In this document: in pieces, positions 31,991 to 40,278 of the stretch
Layout of the letters: every line of letters starts with the position of its first letter
Numbering within the stretch: position 1 is the stretch's first letter
Origin: CAVVAL01 sp963742725
GTDB lineage: Bacteria > Actinomycetota > Actinomycetes > Mycobacteriales > Cryptosporangiaceae
Length of the DNA: 64,000 nt
Direction of reading: 5' to 3'
NCBI GenBank assembly: GCA_963742725.1
Contig: CAVUMX010000003.1
Span: 1,798,001 to 1,862,000 of the forward strand
Made by a program: the position numbers and the translations under genes
The notes under the pieces: generated by a model
Databases searched by the model: none
Told to the model about the DNA's origin: nothing
The model's input: the letters and a program-made list of their open reading frames with translations, nothing else

Positions 31991-32982
31991 CGCGCACCGT
32001 CCTGGTTCCGCTCGGTCGGGCGGTCGCCGCCCGGCACCTCGTCCTCCGCGGCGTGCCCGGTGAGGAAGAGGAACACGTCGTCCAGGGTCGGCCGCCGCAG
32101 CCCGATCTCCATCACCGTCACCGGCTCGCCGCCCAGGCGGCGCAGGCTCTCGGCGAGCACGTCCGCCCCGCCGGAGACCGGCACGGTCAGCTGCCGGGTC
32201 TGCTCGTCGACGACGACCTCACCGCACGCGAGGGGCTTGAGCGTGACCTGCGCCGTCGCCAGCTCCGCGACCGTGCCCACCGTCAGCTCCAGCCGCTCGC
32301 CGCCGACCCGGTCCTTCAGGTCGTCGGACGTGCCGCTGGCGATGACCCGCCCGTGGTCGATCACCGCGATCTGGTCGGCGAGGCGGTCGGCCTCCTCCAG
32401 GTACTGCGTGGTCAGCAGCAGCGTGCTGCCGGCGGCGACCAGTTCGGCGATCACATCCCACATGCCGAGGCGGCTGCGCAGGTCGAGGCCCGTCGTCGGC
32501 TCGTCGAGGAACAGCACGCGCGGTTTGGCGACCAGCGCGCCGGCGAGGTCGAGGCGCCGCCGCATGCCGCCCGAATAGCCCTTGACCGGCCGGTCGGCCG
32601 CCGCGGCGAGGTTGAACTGGTCGAGCAGTTCGCGGGCGCGCTCGCGGCTGACGCGCGGCCCGAGGTGGTAGAGCCGGCCGACCATGTCCAGGTTCTCGAA
32701 GCCGGTGAGGTCCTCGTCCACCGCCGCGTACTGGCCGGACAGCCCGATCATGCCGCGCAGCCTGTCGGCGTCGGCCACGACGTCGAGCCCGCCGACGCGC
32801 GCCGTTCCCGAGTCGGGCGTGAGCAGGGTCGTCAGCACCCGCACCGCCGTCGTCTTGCCTGCGCCGTTCGGGCCGAGCAGCCCGGTGACCGTACCCTCCG
32901 GCACCGCCAGGTCGAGGCCGTCCAGCGCGACGACCGACCCGTACCGCTTGACCAGGCCTGTCGCCTCGATCGCGTACTCCAT
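31987..32982 (-). CDS. ABC transporter ATPase, DrrA-like
   Basis: 331 aa. Walker A GLLGPNGAGKTTAVRVL, Q-loop GLSGQYAAVDEDLTG, signature YSGGMRRRLDLA, Walker B VLFLDEPTTGLD and H-loop LLLTTQYLEEADRL are intact. The DrrA subfamily C-terminal extension is present (ELATAQVTLKPL through GLRRPTLDDVFLFLTG). First clear gene of the leftward operon with its permease. It could export the cluster product and give self-protection; this is inference from context. Confidence 0.94.
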   Translation of the reverse strand: MEYAIEATGLVKRYGSVVALDGLDLAVPEGTVTGLLGPNGAGKTTAVRVLTTLLTPDSGTARVGGLDVVADADRLRGMIGLSGQYAAVDEDLTGFENLDMVGRLYHLGPRVSRERARELLDQFNLAAAADRPVKGYSGGMRRRLDLAGALVAKPRVLFLDEPTTGLDLRSRLGMWDVIAELVAAGSTLLLTTQYLEEADRLADQIAVIDHGRVIASGTSDDLKDRVGGERLELTVGTVAELATAQVTLKPLACGEVVVDEQTRQLTVPVSGGADVLAESLRRLGGEPVTVMEIGLRRPTLDDVFLFLTGHAAEDEVPGGDRPTERNQDGAR

Positions 32983-33045
32983 GCCGCCTCCGTCAGATCG
33001 CGGGCGCGCTCCTGCCGGGCATCCTGCACCGGACCTACGACAGAA

Positions 33046-33177
33046 TCACCGATCCGCGTCGCCCGCACCCTCGACAGGCGGCCGGCCGTCGGCGTCGGCG
33101 ATCTCCTCCTCCGGACGGGGCGGAACGCTCGGATCCAGTTCCAGGTCGGCGATCTCGTGGTCGGGCTGCTGCGTCAT
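33046..33177 (-). CDS. Small acidic hypothetical protein
   Basis: 43 aa starting MTQQPDHEIADLELDPS, with GGAGG at good spacing before the ATG. It is very acidic and Pro-rich, lacks Cys, and has no signal or membrane segment. It lies 63 bases upstream of the DrrA-like gene on the same strand, so it may be the first gene of that operon. The acidic ELD-type stretch resembles peptide leaders superficially, but without Cys and with one Ser a modified-peptide precursor is not supported. Confidence 0.45.
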   Translation of the reverse strand: MTQQPDHEIADLELDPSVPPRPEEEIADADGRPPVEGAGDADR

Positions 33178-33332
33178 CGCTGCCTCCGGCTGCCAACGGG
33201 GGGTAATCGGCCGTGCGTGTAGCGCTGTCCTACTAGTATTCGACACCGTGGACCTGCGCGAACAAAGCGCTGCGTGCCCTGAACGGGGAAATCCCGCCCC
33301 ACCCTGCCGACCGGAATGCGCCGAGGACATCC

Positions 33333-33680
33333 ATGAGCATCGTTCCGCACCAGCCCTCCCCCGAGCAGCCGACGGACCCGCTGTCCGCGGCGATCGTGCA
33401 ATGGGTCGGAGCCGGCTGGCAGGTGGAGTCCCGGACCGCCACGCAGGCGGTCCTGGTCACGGCCAAGAGCATCAACCACGTGCTGCACGGGATGCTGCTG
33501 CTCGGCAACCTGATCATCGGCGGGACGTGCGCGGTCTGCCTGTCCTGGACGATCGTGGTCCCCATCGTGTGGCTGCTCTCGCTGATCGCCCAGGGCATCG
33601 TCTGGGCCGTCATGGCGCAGAAGAAGGAAGCGCGCAAGGTGCTGACGCTGGACTCCTACGGCCGGGTGAACGTCAGCTAG
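33333..33680 (+). CDS. Small membrane protein of unknown function
   Basis: 115 aa. A cytoplasmic N-terminal region (SAAIVQWVGAGWQVESRTATQAVLV) precedes two membrane spans (GMLLLGNLIIGGTCAVCLS and IVVPIVWLLSLIAQGIVWAVM) and a short basic tail. This layout is common in actinomycete proteins of no known role. It ends 56 bases before the start of the HtrA-like gene, and the two may be co-transcribed. Confidence 0.75.
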   Translation: MSIVPHQPSPEQPTDPLSAAIVQWVGAGWQVESRTATQAVLVTAKSINHVLHGMLLLGNLIIGGTCAVCLSWTIVVPIVWLLSLIAQGIVWAVMAQKKEARKVLTLDSYGRVNVS

Positions 33681-33691
33681 CCGCACCGTCG

Positions 33692-33728
33692 CCACCTCGC
33701 GTGTAACGTTGTAATCAACGCGAGGTGG
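33692..33728 (+). promoter_or_regulatory. Hairpin over the htrA-like ribosome-binding site
   Basis: Perfect 11-base inverted repeat CCACCTCGCGT (33692-33702) and ACGCGAGGTGG (33718-33728), with a nested CGTTG-TAAT-CAACG (33707-33720). The 3' arm contains the GAGGTGG that serves the GTG start at 33737. In RNA the site would be closed; in DNA it could equally be an operator. Confidence 0.65.
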
Positions 33729-33736
33729 TGAGTGCC

Positions 33737-34672
33737 GTGACGGAGATCGACGCCGGCGCACTGGATGCCTACTCCCGTGTGGTCACGCACGTCGCCCGCA
33801 CGGTCAGCCCGCACGTCGCCGCGCTCACCGTGCACGGCCGGCGCGGATACGGGTCCGGTTCGGCCGTCGTCTTCACCGACGACGGGTTCCTGCTCACCAA
33901 CGCCCACGTCGTGGACGGTTCCACCGGCGGCACGGCGACGTTCGGCGACGGCACCGACGTCCGGTTCGACCTGGTCGGCGCCGATCCGCTGTCGGATCTC
34001 GCGGTCGTGCGGGCGGGCAGCGGCACGCCGGCTGCGGTCGAACTCGGCGACGCGGACCGGCTCGTCGTCGGGCAGTTGGTCGTGGCCGTCGGCAACCCGC
34101 TCGGCCTGGCCGGCTCGGTCACGGCGGGTGTCGTCAGCGGGCTCGGGCGGGCCTTACCCGCGCGCAGCCGCACGGCCACCCGCGTCATCGAGGACGTGAT
34201 CCAGACGGACGCCGCCCTCAACCCAGGCAACTCCGGCGGCGCGCTCGCCGACTCGGCCGGTCGGGTCGTCGGGATCAACACGGCGGTCGCGGGCATCGGC
34301 GTCGGCCTCGCCGTGCCGATCAACACGACCACCCGCCGGATCATCTCCGCGCTGCTCGCCGACGGCCGGGTCCGCCGCGCGTACCTGGGGCTGGTCACCG
34401 CGCCGCTGCCGCTGCCGGCCGCCGTCGCCGAGCGCACCGGGCAACGCCGTGGCCTGCGGATCGCCGAGGTCGTGCCGGGCAGCCCGGCGGCGCAGGCCGG
34501 ACTGCACGCCGGCGACCTGCTCCTCTCCGCCGGGCGGGTGCCGGTCAGCGACGCGCAGAGCCTGCAGAAACTCCTGTTCGACGACGCGATCGCCAAGCCG
34601 CTGCCGCTCACCGTCTACCGCAACGGCGCCATGGTCGACGTCATAGCCGTCCCCGTCGAACTCGACAGCTGA
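33737..34672 (+). CDS. HtrA/DegP-like trypsin-type serine protease with PDZ domain
   Basis: 311 aa. GTG at 33737 is chosen because AGGTGG lies eight bases before it; the in-frame GTG at 33725 overlaps that site. Catalytic triad: His in LLTNAHVVDG, Asp in PLSDLAVVRAG, Ser in NPGNSGGALAD. A PDZ domain covers about the last 90 residues (LRIAEVVPGSPAAQAGLHAGDLLLS). Unusually for HtrA there is no signal peptide or membrane anchor in this reading, so it may be cytoplasmic. HtrA proteins degrade or refold damaged proteins. Its ribosome-binding site is inside a hairpin. Confidence 0.9.
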   Translation: MTEIDAGALDAYSRVVTHVARTVSPHVAALTVHGRRGYGSGSAVVFTDDGFLLTNAHVVDGSTGGTATFGDGTDVRFDLVGADPLSDLAVVRAGSGTPAAVELGDADRLVVGQLVVAVGNPLGLAGSVTAGVVSGLGRALPARSRTATRVIEDVIQTDAALNPGNSGGALADSAGRVVGINTAVAGIGVGLAVPINTTTRRIISALLADGRVRRAYLGLVTAPLPLPAAVAERTGQRRGLRIAEVVPGSPAAQAGLHAGDLLLSAGRVPVSDAQSLQKLLFDDAIAKPLPLTVYRNGAMVDVIAVPVELDS

Positions 34673-34703
34673 ACAGCACCAACCCCAGGGGCCGCCCCGC
34701 CCG

Positions 34704-34771
34704 AACTGCCGGGGGGATATCGGGGTATCCCGCGCCTGGGGACAACGCGGCATCCCCGACAGTCCGGTTCG
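34704..34771. repeat. Dispersed imperfect-palindrome repeat, family B copy 2
   Basis: About 68 bases, AACTGCCGGGGGGATATCGG through ATCCCCGACAGTCCGGTTCG, related to the copies at 12148 and 60485. The palindrome extends outward here: CCCCGCCCG before it and CGGGCGGGG after it. It lies between the convergent stops of the protease (34672) and the Ser/Pro-rich protein gene (34802). Confidence 0.9.
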
Positions 34772-34801
34772 GGCGGGGCGCCCGGCTCGGTTACCGAGGG
34801 G

Positions 34802-35122
34802 TCAAGGGGTCGGGGACGGCACGTCGGGCATCGGGGTCGGTGACACGTCCGGTGAAACGTCCGGCGACGCGTCCGGCGGCGCGGACGCCGGCGGGAACGC
34901 GGAAGGCGACGGTTGGTCGGTCGGCGACGGGGACTCGCTGGGCGAGGGCGACGGCGACGGCGAGGGCGACGCCACCGGGGACGGCGAGAACGAGGGCCTG
35001 ATGACGACCGTCGGCGACTCCGATCCGGACAGTACCCGCGCGAGCCCGAATCCCGCCGCTCCCCCGAGCACCGCGCACAACGCCACGCCGATAAGAGCGA
35101 TCCGCACCCATTTCTTATTCAT
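34802..35122 (-). CDS. Membrane-anchored Ser/Pro-rich protein
   Basis: 106 aa. One N-terminal hydrophobic segment (VRIALIGVALCAVLGGAAGFGLA) with positive charges before it (MNKKW) is followed by an extracytoplasmic tail built of SP and SPSP repeats, about 75 residues. Such tails span the cell wall. ATG overlaps the stop of the upstream gene (35119-35122), so they form a two-gene unit. No enzymatic domain. Confidence 0.75.
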   Translation of the reverse strand: MNKKWVRIALIGVALCAVLGGAAGFGLARVLSGSESPTVVIRPSFSPSPVASPSPSPSPSPSESPSPTDQPSPSAFPPASAPPDASPDVSPDVSPTPMPDVPSPTP

Positions 35123-35583
35123 CGGGTCACCGCCGCATCACCGAGGCTCAGATCCAGGTGCTCGTATGCACCGCGCGCTTTGCACGACAACTGCATCTGG
35201 ACGGCCCCTTTCAAGGGGAACGTGAGCGTGCGCGAACGCCCCAGGGAAATGTTCTCGGCGGCGCCGAGCGCCTGATTGTCCTGGTTCGTGAACGAGACGT
35301 TGATCTGCGTGCCGATCGCCGCCTCGGCGTCGTCGTCGACGCCGATCGTGGCGCTGAACTGGCTGTAGCCGACGACCGGCCACGCGATCGGGCGGTCGTA
35401 CGGTCCACAGCCGACGCTGATCGTCCGGTCGTAGGGCTTGTTGTTGAACGTCACCGGGTACGCGCCTTCGACGGCGCCGCTGGATGTGTGCAGATCGACG
35501 AGGAAACGCTTGGACGGGTTGTCGTTCGAGTCACCCGCCACCGGCGATGGCGACTCGGAGATCGGGTTGCCGGCCGGGTCCAC
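35119..35583 (-). CDS. Putative exported protein, 5' end apparently damaged
   Basis: 154 aa from GTG at 35583, the only in-frame start. The body (FLVDLHTSSGAVEGAYPV, TIGVDDDAEAAIGTQINVSFTNQ) looks like a beta-rich extracytoplasmic domain. In-frame codons continue upstream as a Ser/Pro/Thr-rich stretch (SYSPTPTPSISPSPSPVL) typical of a linker after a membrane anchor, then reach a stop near 35640. An ATG at 35665 with a good GGGAG site starts a short hydrophobic peptide (MTALRQFLGLVLA) in another frame, so a frameshift may separate anchor and domain. Confidence 0.6.
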   Translation of the reverse strand: MDPAGNPISESPSPVAGDSNDNPSKRFLVDLHTSSGAVEGAYPVTFNNKPYDRTISVGCGPYDRPIAWPVVGYSQFSATIGVDDDAEAAIGTQINVSFTNQDNQALGAAENISLGRSRTLTFPLKGAVQMQLSCKARGAYEHLDLSLGDAAVTR

Positions 35584-35796
35584 GAGAACCGGGGACGGCG
35601 ACGGGGAGATCGACGGGGTCGGGGTCGGCGAGTACGAGACCTAAGAATTGACGAAGTGCGGTCATTCACAACTCCCGCGGTACAAAAGCCCGACGTGAAT
35701 CCACAGGGCAATCCCACCACGCAATACCGGCCAAAGGCAGCGCCTGAAAAGGCGGACATCGCCGGCCCTTTCGCGCCGGCGCCGGCACCGTTAGGA

Positions 35797-37041
35797 CTAC
35801 GGCGATTTCGCCGAATCGGACGGCCAGGCGAGATCGGCCGTCGCAAGCTCGGCCGGGTGGACGAGGCGTACCTCGTCGCCGTCGACGCGTTCGATCACGG
35901 CGGCGGCGCGTTCGTTCTGCCCGCCCGATCCGAAGTGGACGCCGACCCACGGCATGATCAGCCGGGTCCCGGGCACGTCGGCGGCGCGCAGGGCCGCGCG
36001 GACGGCGCCCGGGTTGGCGGCCGCCGCGTCGTCGATGGCGGTGGCGAGGGTCATGACGGCGGTGAACGCGCTGGCGGCGGCCGGGGTCATGGGGTCGCCG
36101 AACCGGCGCCGGTACAGCTCGTCGACGGTGCCGGCGACCTTGTTCCGCGACGCGTACTCCGCCGACCACGGTACGGGCCGCAGGACGCGGGCGTCGTCGT
36201 CGAACTCGGCGACCGCGAATCCGGGGCCGAGCCCGATGAGCGGCAGCTTCGAGGCCCGCTTGCCGAACGCCGTGGCGAGCAGCTCGGCGTCGTCGCCGGA
36301 CGCGGCGATCACGACGGCCGCGTCGGCGCCGGCCTTGTTCGCCGCACCGGCCGCCGCGCTCGCGCCGTCCACGCCGCGCTCCGCCTTGACGGTCGTCACG
36401 ACCTCGACGCCCGCCGCGCCCGCGAGCTCCCCGATGAGCGCGGCCAGGTCGGTGTGCGCGCCGTCGGCCGGCTTCACCAGCACGATCGAACCCGCCGAAA
36501 CCCTGGTGAGCAGGGAGAACACCGATTCGCCGAACATCCGGTCGCTGGGCGCGGTCCGGAAGTACCAGTCCATGCCGACCTCGGCGACGTACCCGGCGGA
36601 GCTGCCCGCGTCCACGTACGGCACGCGCAGGCGCTCGGCGCGCTGGCCCGTGGCGGCTGCCACCTCGTCACGGTCGCCGCCGACCAACGCCACCGGACGG
36701 AGGTCCGTAACCAGTCTTTCGAGTTGTTCTTCCGCCTTGGACGGCGTGCCGGTGGTGTCGGCGACGGTCAGCCGTAAGCGGGCCCCGCCCAGGTTCGGCA
36801 GGCCGGTGCCGGCGCCCAGGGGCAGCATGACGCGCTCGTGGTCGTCGTTGACGATCTCGGCGGCCAGCTCGGCGCCGCGCCGCTGCTCGGTGCCCAGCGC
36901 CGCGTCGGGCCCGCTCAGCGGGGCCAGCAGGCCGATGCCGATGTCCTGCACGGGCCGCCCGTCGCCCGACCCGGCCGAGGAGCACCCCAGCAGCAGGCAG
37001 AGCGCCGCGACGACCGCCAGTCCGCGGACTGGCATGGACAT
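35797..37041 (-). CDS. Periplasmic-type ligand-binding lipoprotein (branched-chain amino acid/amide family)
   Basis: 414 aa. ATG at 37041 follows GGGAGGG and starts a lipoprotein signal with lipobox LLLGC (GLAVVAALCLLLGCSSAG). The rest has the type I periplasmic binding fold of LivJ-like and receptor ligand-binding proteins (IGIGLLAPLSGPDAALGTEQRRGAELAAEIVNDD; VPYVDAGSSAGYVAEVG; YFRTAPSDRMFGESV). No LivHMGF permease genes are nearby. It is instead divergent from a conservon-like sensor kinase, so it may be a ligand sensor rather than a transport component. Confidence 0.85.
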   Translation of the reverse strand: MSMPVRGLAVVAALCLLLGCSSAGSGDGRPVQDIGIGLLAPLSGPDAALGTEQRRGAELAAEIVNDDHERVMLPLGAGTGLPNLGGARLRLTVADTTGTPSKAEEQLERLVTDLRPVALVGGDRDEVAAATGQRAERLRVPYVDAGSSAGYVAEVGMDWYFRTAPSDRMFGESVFSLLTRVSAGSIVLVKPADGAHTDLAALIGELAGAAGVEVVTTVKAERGVDGASAAAGAANKAGADAAVVIAASGDDAELLATAFGKRASKLPLIGLGPGFAVAEFDDDARVLRPVPWSAEYASRNKVAGTVDELYRRRFGDPMTPAAASAFTAVMTLATAIDDAAAANPGAVRAALRAADVPGTRLIMPWVGVHFGSGGQNERAAAVIERVDGDEVRLVHPAELATADLAWPSDSAKSP

Positions 37042-37272
37042 GCGCCCTCCCCAGGACGACGTGGTTCCCCGCCCGACACCCGGGGCGGCGCGGGCCATTG
37101 TGCCGTGCCAGTGCCCGGCGCTTCCACTTCTTCGCCGCAAAAGTGGGATGAGTCCGATCCGGATGGTTTCACAGCGATACCGGAGGTTGACACCGGGTGG
37201 GTGAGTCGGGTGAGGTGTCTGGGGTTCGGAGCCTTGAGGGGGTTGCCCGGCGACCGGGATGCTGGAGGACCG

Positions 37273-39807
37273 ATGGGGAGGCCACGCGGCTGGTCGCGGC
37301 TCTACGTGCGGCACTGGCGGGTGCGCACGAAGCTCGCTGCCGTACTGCTCGTCCCGTCGATCGCGTTCGTCGCCGTGGGCGGGCTAGAGGTATATGTCAC
37401 ATTCCGAGCGAGCCAGGCCCTGGACAGCTACACCGACCAGGTCGCCCTGGGCCGCGAGGTGACCGCGCTCGTCCACCAGCTCCAGCGGGAGCGGGACCGG
37501 ACGGCGGGGGCGCTGGTGGCGACCGACCGCACCCGGCCCACGAGCATCGCGGTCGGCGCGTTCTCCGCGCTCACCGCCGCCGACTGGCGCGCCACCAACA
37601 CGGCCGCCGACGCCTACAAGCGGGCCGCCGGACCGGTCGCCGACGGCGCCTCGGGCGTCTTCCCCCGCCGCGTCGAGGCCGCCGCCACCGCGCTGGACGG
37701 ACTGCCCGAACTCCGGACGGCCGCCGCCGAGGGCCAGTTACCGGGCAACGCCGTCTTCGACGGGTACGCGCGCATCATCGCGGCGCTCCTGCGGGTCCTG
37801 CCCACCTCCGAACCGCCCACAGCCCCGCCCACCGGGACCACCGGCGAGGTGCCGAACGTCCGGGGCCTCGTCGACCTCGCGCAGGCCAAGGAGTTGCAGT
37901 CCCAGGTCCGGGGCCGGCTCCAGGCCGCCGCCCAGGAAGGCCGCTTCGCCTTCGGCGACCAGCAGACGTTCACCGACCTGCGGGCCCGCCGCTCGGCCGC
38001 CCTCGACCGGTTCCGCGGCGAGGCCGACGCCACCCAGCTCGCCGTGTACGAGGAGGTCACGGGCGGTCCCGCGCCGGTGACGGCCGCGCGGCTGGAACGT
38101 GGCGCCACCGACAGCGCGACGCTCACCTTCGAGGCGGACGAGTGGTGGGCGGCGAGCACCGCCCAGGTCGACGCGTACCGCACCGCGGAACGCCGCATCA
38201 CCGACCGCGCCGTGCGCGCGTCCGGCCGGTTCTCCGACGCGGCGACCACCCGTACCAGGATCGTCGCCGGCCTCGTCGTCGCGCTGCTGATCGCCGCGCT
38301 GCTCACCTCGTTCGTCGTCGGACGGTCGATGGCCGGCTCGCTGCGCCGCCTCCGCCGCCGCGCCCTGGTCGCCGCCCAGCACGACCTGCCCGAGGCCATC
38401 CGGGTGCTGTCGACGGCGGCGGTGGCGGCGCCGGACGTCCGGATCGAGAGCCCGCCGGTCGACTCCGCCGACGAGATCGGCGAGGTCGCGACCGCGTTCG
38501 ACGCCGTCCACCATCAGGCGATCCGGCTGGCCACCGAGCAGGCGGCGCTGCGGCGCGACGTCAGCGGCATGTTCGTCAACCTCGCCCGGCGCAGCCAGGT
38601 CCTCGTCGGGCGGCAGCTCGCGCTGCTGGACGAACTCGAAGCCGACGAACGCGACCCCGACCGCCTCTCCAAGTTCTTCGCCCTCGACCACCTCGCCACC
38701 CGGATGCGCCGCAACGACGAGAGCCTGCTCGTCCTCGCCGCCAGCGAGACGCACCGGCTGTGGCGCGAACCGGTGCCGCTGTCGAAGGTGCTCCTCGGCG
38801 CCGTGGCCGAGACCGAGCACTACGAACGCGTCGAGGCGAACGGCCCGTCGGACGTCGTCGTCGCCGGGCACGTCGTCCCCGACCTGCTGCACCTGCTCGC
38901 CGAACTCCTCGACAACGCCACCGCGTTCTCCCCGCCCGAGGCGCCCGTGCTGCTCACCGCCCGCATGATCCGCGGCGCCGACGGCGCGGAAGCCGTCATC
39001 ACCGTCGAGGACAGCGGCATGGGCATGACCCAGAGCATGCTCGCGGACGCCAACCAGCGCCTCGCCGAACCGGCCGCCATCGACGTCGCGGTGTCCGAGC
39101 GGATGGGCCACTTCGTCGTCAGCCGCCTCGCCGCCCGGCACAGCATGCGCGTCGAACTCCAAGGTGCGGCGGGCGGCGGCGTCACGGCGTCGGTGCGGCT
39201 GCCCACCGGGCTGCTGTCGCTCGGGCCGGCCCGGTCCGAGCCGGGGCCCGTCACGATCGAAGGCGAGCTGGACGAGGGCGCGCCGATGGACGAGGGCGTC
39301 CCGCTGAACGGGCGCACCTCGCTGGACGGGGACACGCAGCCGCTGCCGACCCGTCGGGTCGATGACGAAACGGCGGACCTGGCCGCGATCGTCGACGCCG
39401 CGCCGGTCAGTCCGGCGGCGCCGGTGAGCCCCGCGCCAGTGAGCCCCGCGCCCGTCAGCCCGGCGCCTCTCCTGGCCCGCCGCGCTCCCGCCGCCAACTC
39501 CCCCGGAGGCTCCACGGCCAAGGGTGGGTGGTGGTCCGGTGACGGCAGCGGGTGGCGCGCCCCGGCACCGCCGGCCAGCCGCACCTCGACCAAGACCAGT
39601 TCCGCCGGACTGCCGGTCCGCGTCCCCCGGGCCAGCGCGTCCCCGGCGCCGGCACCCGCCACGATCCCCCGCACCACCGAACCCACCAGAACCGAACCCA
39701 CCGCGCCGCCGCCCGCCGAACCGGACGAGGTCGGCAGCACCCTGGCGGCGTTCCACAGCGGCATCCGCCGCGCCGACGACGAGGATCCAGCCCCGTGCAA
39801 CAACTGA
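37273..39807 (+). CDS. Conservon-type sensor histidine kinase with NIT-like sensor domain
   Basis: 844 aa. ATG at 37273 follows CTGGAGGACC. Membrane span 1 is LAAVLLVPSIAFVAVGGLEVYV, then an extracellular nitrate/nitrite-sensing-like domain (LVHQLQRERDRTAGALVA and ELQSQVRGRLQAAAQEGRF), span 2 IVAGLVVALLIAALLTSFVVG and a HAMP-like region. The kinase part has FFALDHLATRMRRNDESLLVLA (His), N box ELLDNATAFSPP and G box EDSGMGM. The last 180 residues are disordered, Pro/Ala-rich, with VSPAP repeats. It matches CvnA proteins of Streptomyces conservons. Overlaps the roadblock gene by 13 bases. Confidence 0.9.
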   Translation: MGRPRGWSRLYVRHWRVRTKLAAVLLVPSIAFVAVGGLEVYVTFRASQALDSYTDQVALGREVTALVHQLQRERDRTAGALVATDRTRPTSIAVGAFSALTAADWRATNTAADAYKRAAGPVADGASGVFPRRVEAAATALDGLPELRTAAAEGQLPGNAVFDGYARIIAALLRVLPTSEPPTAPPTGTTGEVPNVRGLVDLAQAKELQSQVRGRLQAAAQEGRFAFGDQQTFTDLRARRSAALDRFRGEADATQLAVYEEVTGGPAPVTAARLERGATDSATLTFEADEWWAASTAQVDAYRTAERRITDRAVRASGRFSDAATTRTRIVAGLVVALLIAALLTSFVVGRSMAGSLRRLRRRALVAAQHDLPEAIRVLSTAAVAAPDVRIESPPVDSADEIGEVATAFDAVHHQAIRLATEQAALRRDVSGMFVNLARRSQVLVGRQLALLDELEADERDPDRLSKFFALDHLATRMRRNDESLLVLAASETHRLWREPVPLSKVLLGAVAETEHYERVEANGPSDVVVAGHVVPDLLHLLAELLDNATAFSPPEAPVLLTARMIRGADGAEAVITVEDSGMGMTQSMLADANQRLAEPAAIDVAVSERMGHFVVSRLAARHSMRVELQGAAGGGVTASVRLPTGLLSLGPARSEPGPVTIEGELDEGAPMDEGVPLNGRTSLDGDTQPLPTRRVDDETADLAAIVDAAPVSPAAPVSPAPVSPAPVSPAPLLARRAPAANSPGGSTAKGGWWSGDGSGWRAPAPPASRTSTKTSSAGLPVRVPRASASPAPAPATIPRTTEPTRTEPTAPPPAEPDEVGSTLAAFHSGIRRADDEDPAPCNN

Positions 39808-40256
39808 ACACATCGGACGGTACCGACACCCCGGTGGCGCTGAGCCCGGACGCCCAGAACTTCAACTGGCTCGTCACTGGATTCGTCGACCGCACGCCCG
39901 GTGTCGCGCACGCGGCGGTCGTCTCGTCCGACGGTCTGCTGATCGCCCTGTCGCAGCACATCCCCAGGGACGCCGGCGACCAGCTGGCGGCGATCTCGTC
40001 CAGCCTCGCGAGCATCGTCCGGGGCGCGGCGAACCTGTTCGAGGGCGACTACGTCCGGCAGACCGTGGTCGAGATGGGCAAGGGCTACTACGTCGTCATG
40101 ACGATCAGCGACGGATCGATCCTCGCCGCGCTGGCGACCCGCGAGGCGGACATCGGCGTCGTCGGGTACGAGATGGCGCGGCTGACGAAGCAGGCCGGTG
40201 AACTGCTGACCCCGTCGCTGCGCAGCGAGCTCCAGAGCATCCTGCCGCCGCCGTAA
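39795..40256 (+). CDS. Roadblock/LC7 domain protein (CvnB-like)
   Basis: 153 aa from GTG at 39795, which overlaps the kinase stop; GAGGA precedes it. The sequence is a single roadblock fold (NFNWLVTGFVDRTPGVAHAAVVSSDGLLIALSQ; DQLAAISSSLASIVRGAANLFEGD; VVMTISDGSILAALA). In conservons the CvnB partner acts with the kinase-like CvnA, CvnC (DUF742) and the GTPase CvnD. The last two are absent here: the next gene encodes an efflux adaptor. Confidence 0.9.
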   Translation: MQQLNTSDGTDTPVALSPDAQNFNWLVTGFVDRTPGVAHAAVVSSDGLLIALSQHIPRDAGDQLAAISSSLASIVRGAANLFEGDYVRQTVVEMGKGYYVVMTISDGSILAALATREADIGVVGYEMARLTKQAGELLTPSLRSELQSILPPP

Positions 40257-40278
40257 CGCCCAGCACTAGCATGGGCAG

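Noticed and set aside
33046..33177. The small acidic gene as a lanthipeptide or lasso precursor
   Set aside because: It lacks Cys, has a single Ser and one Thr, and no modification enzyme gene is nearby.
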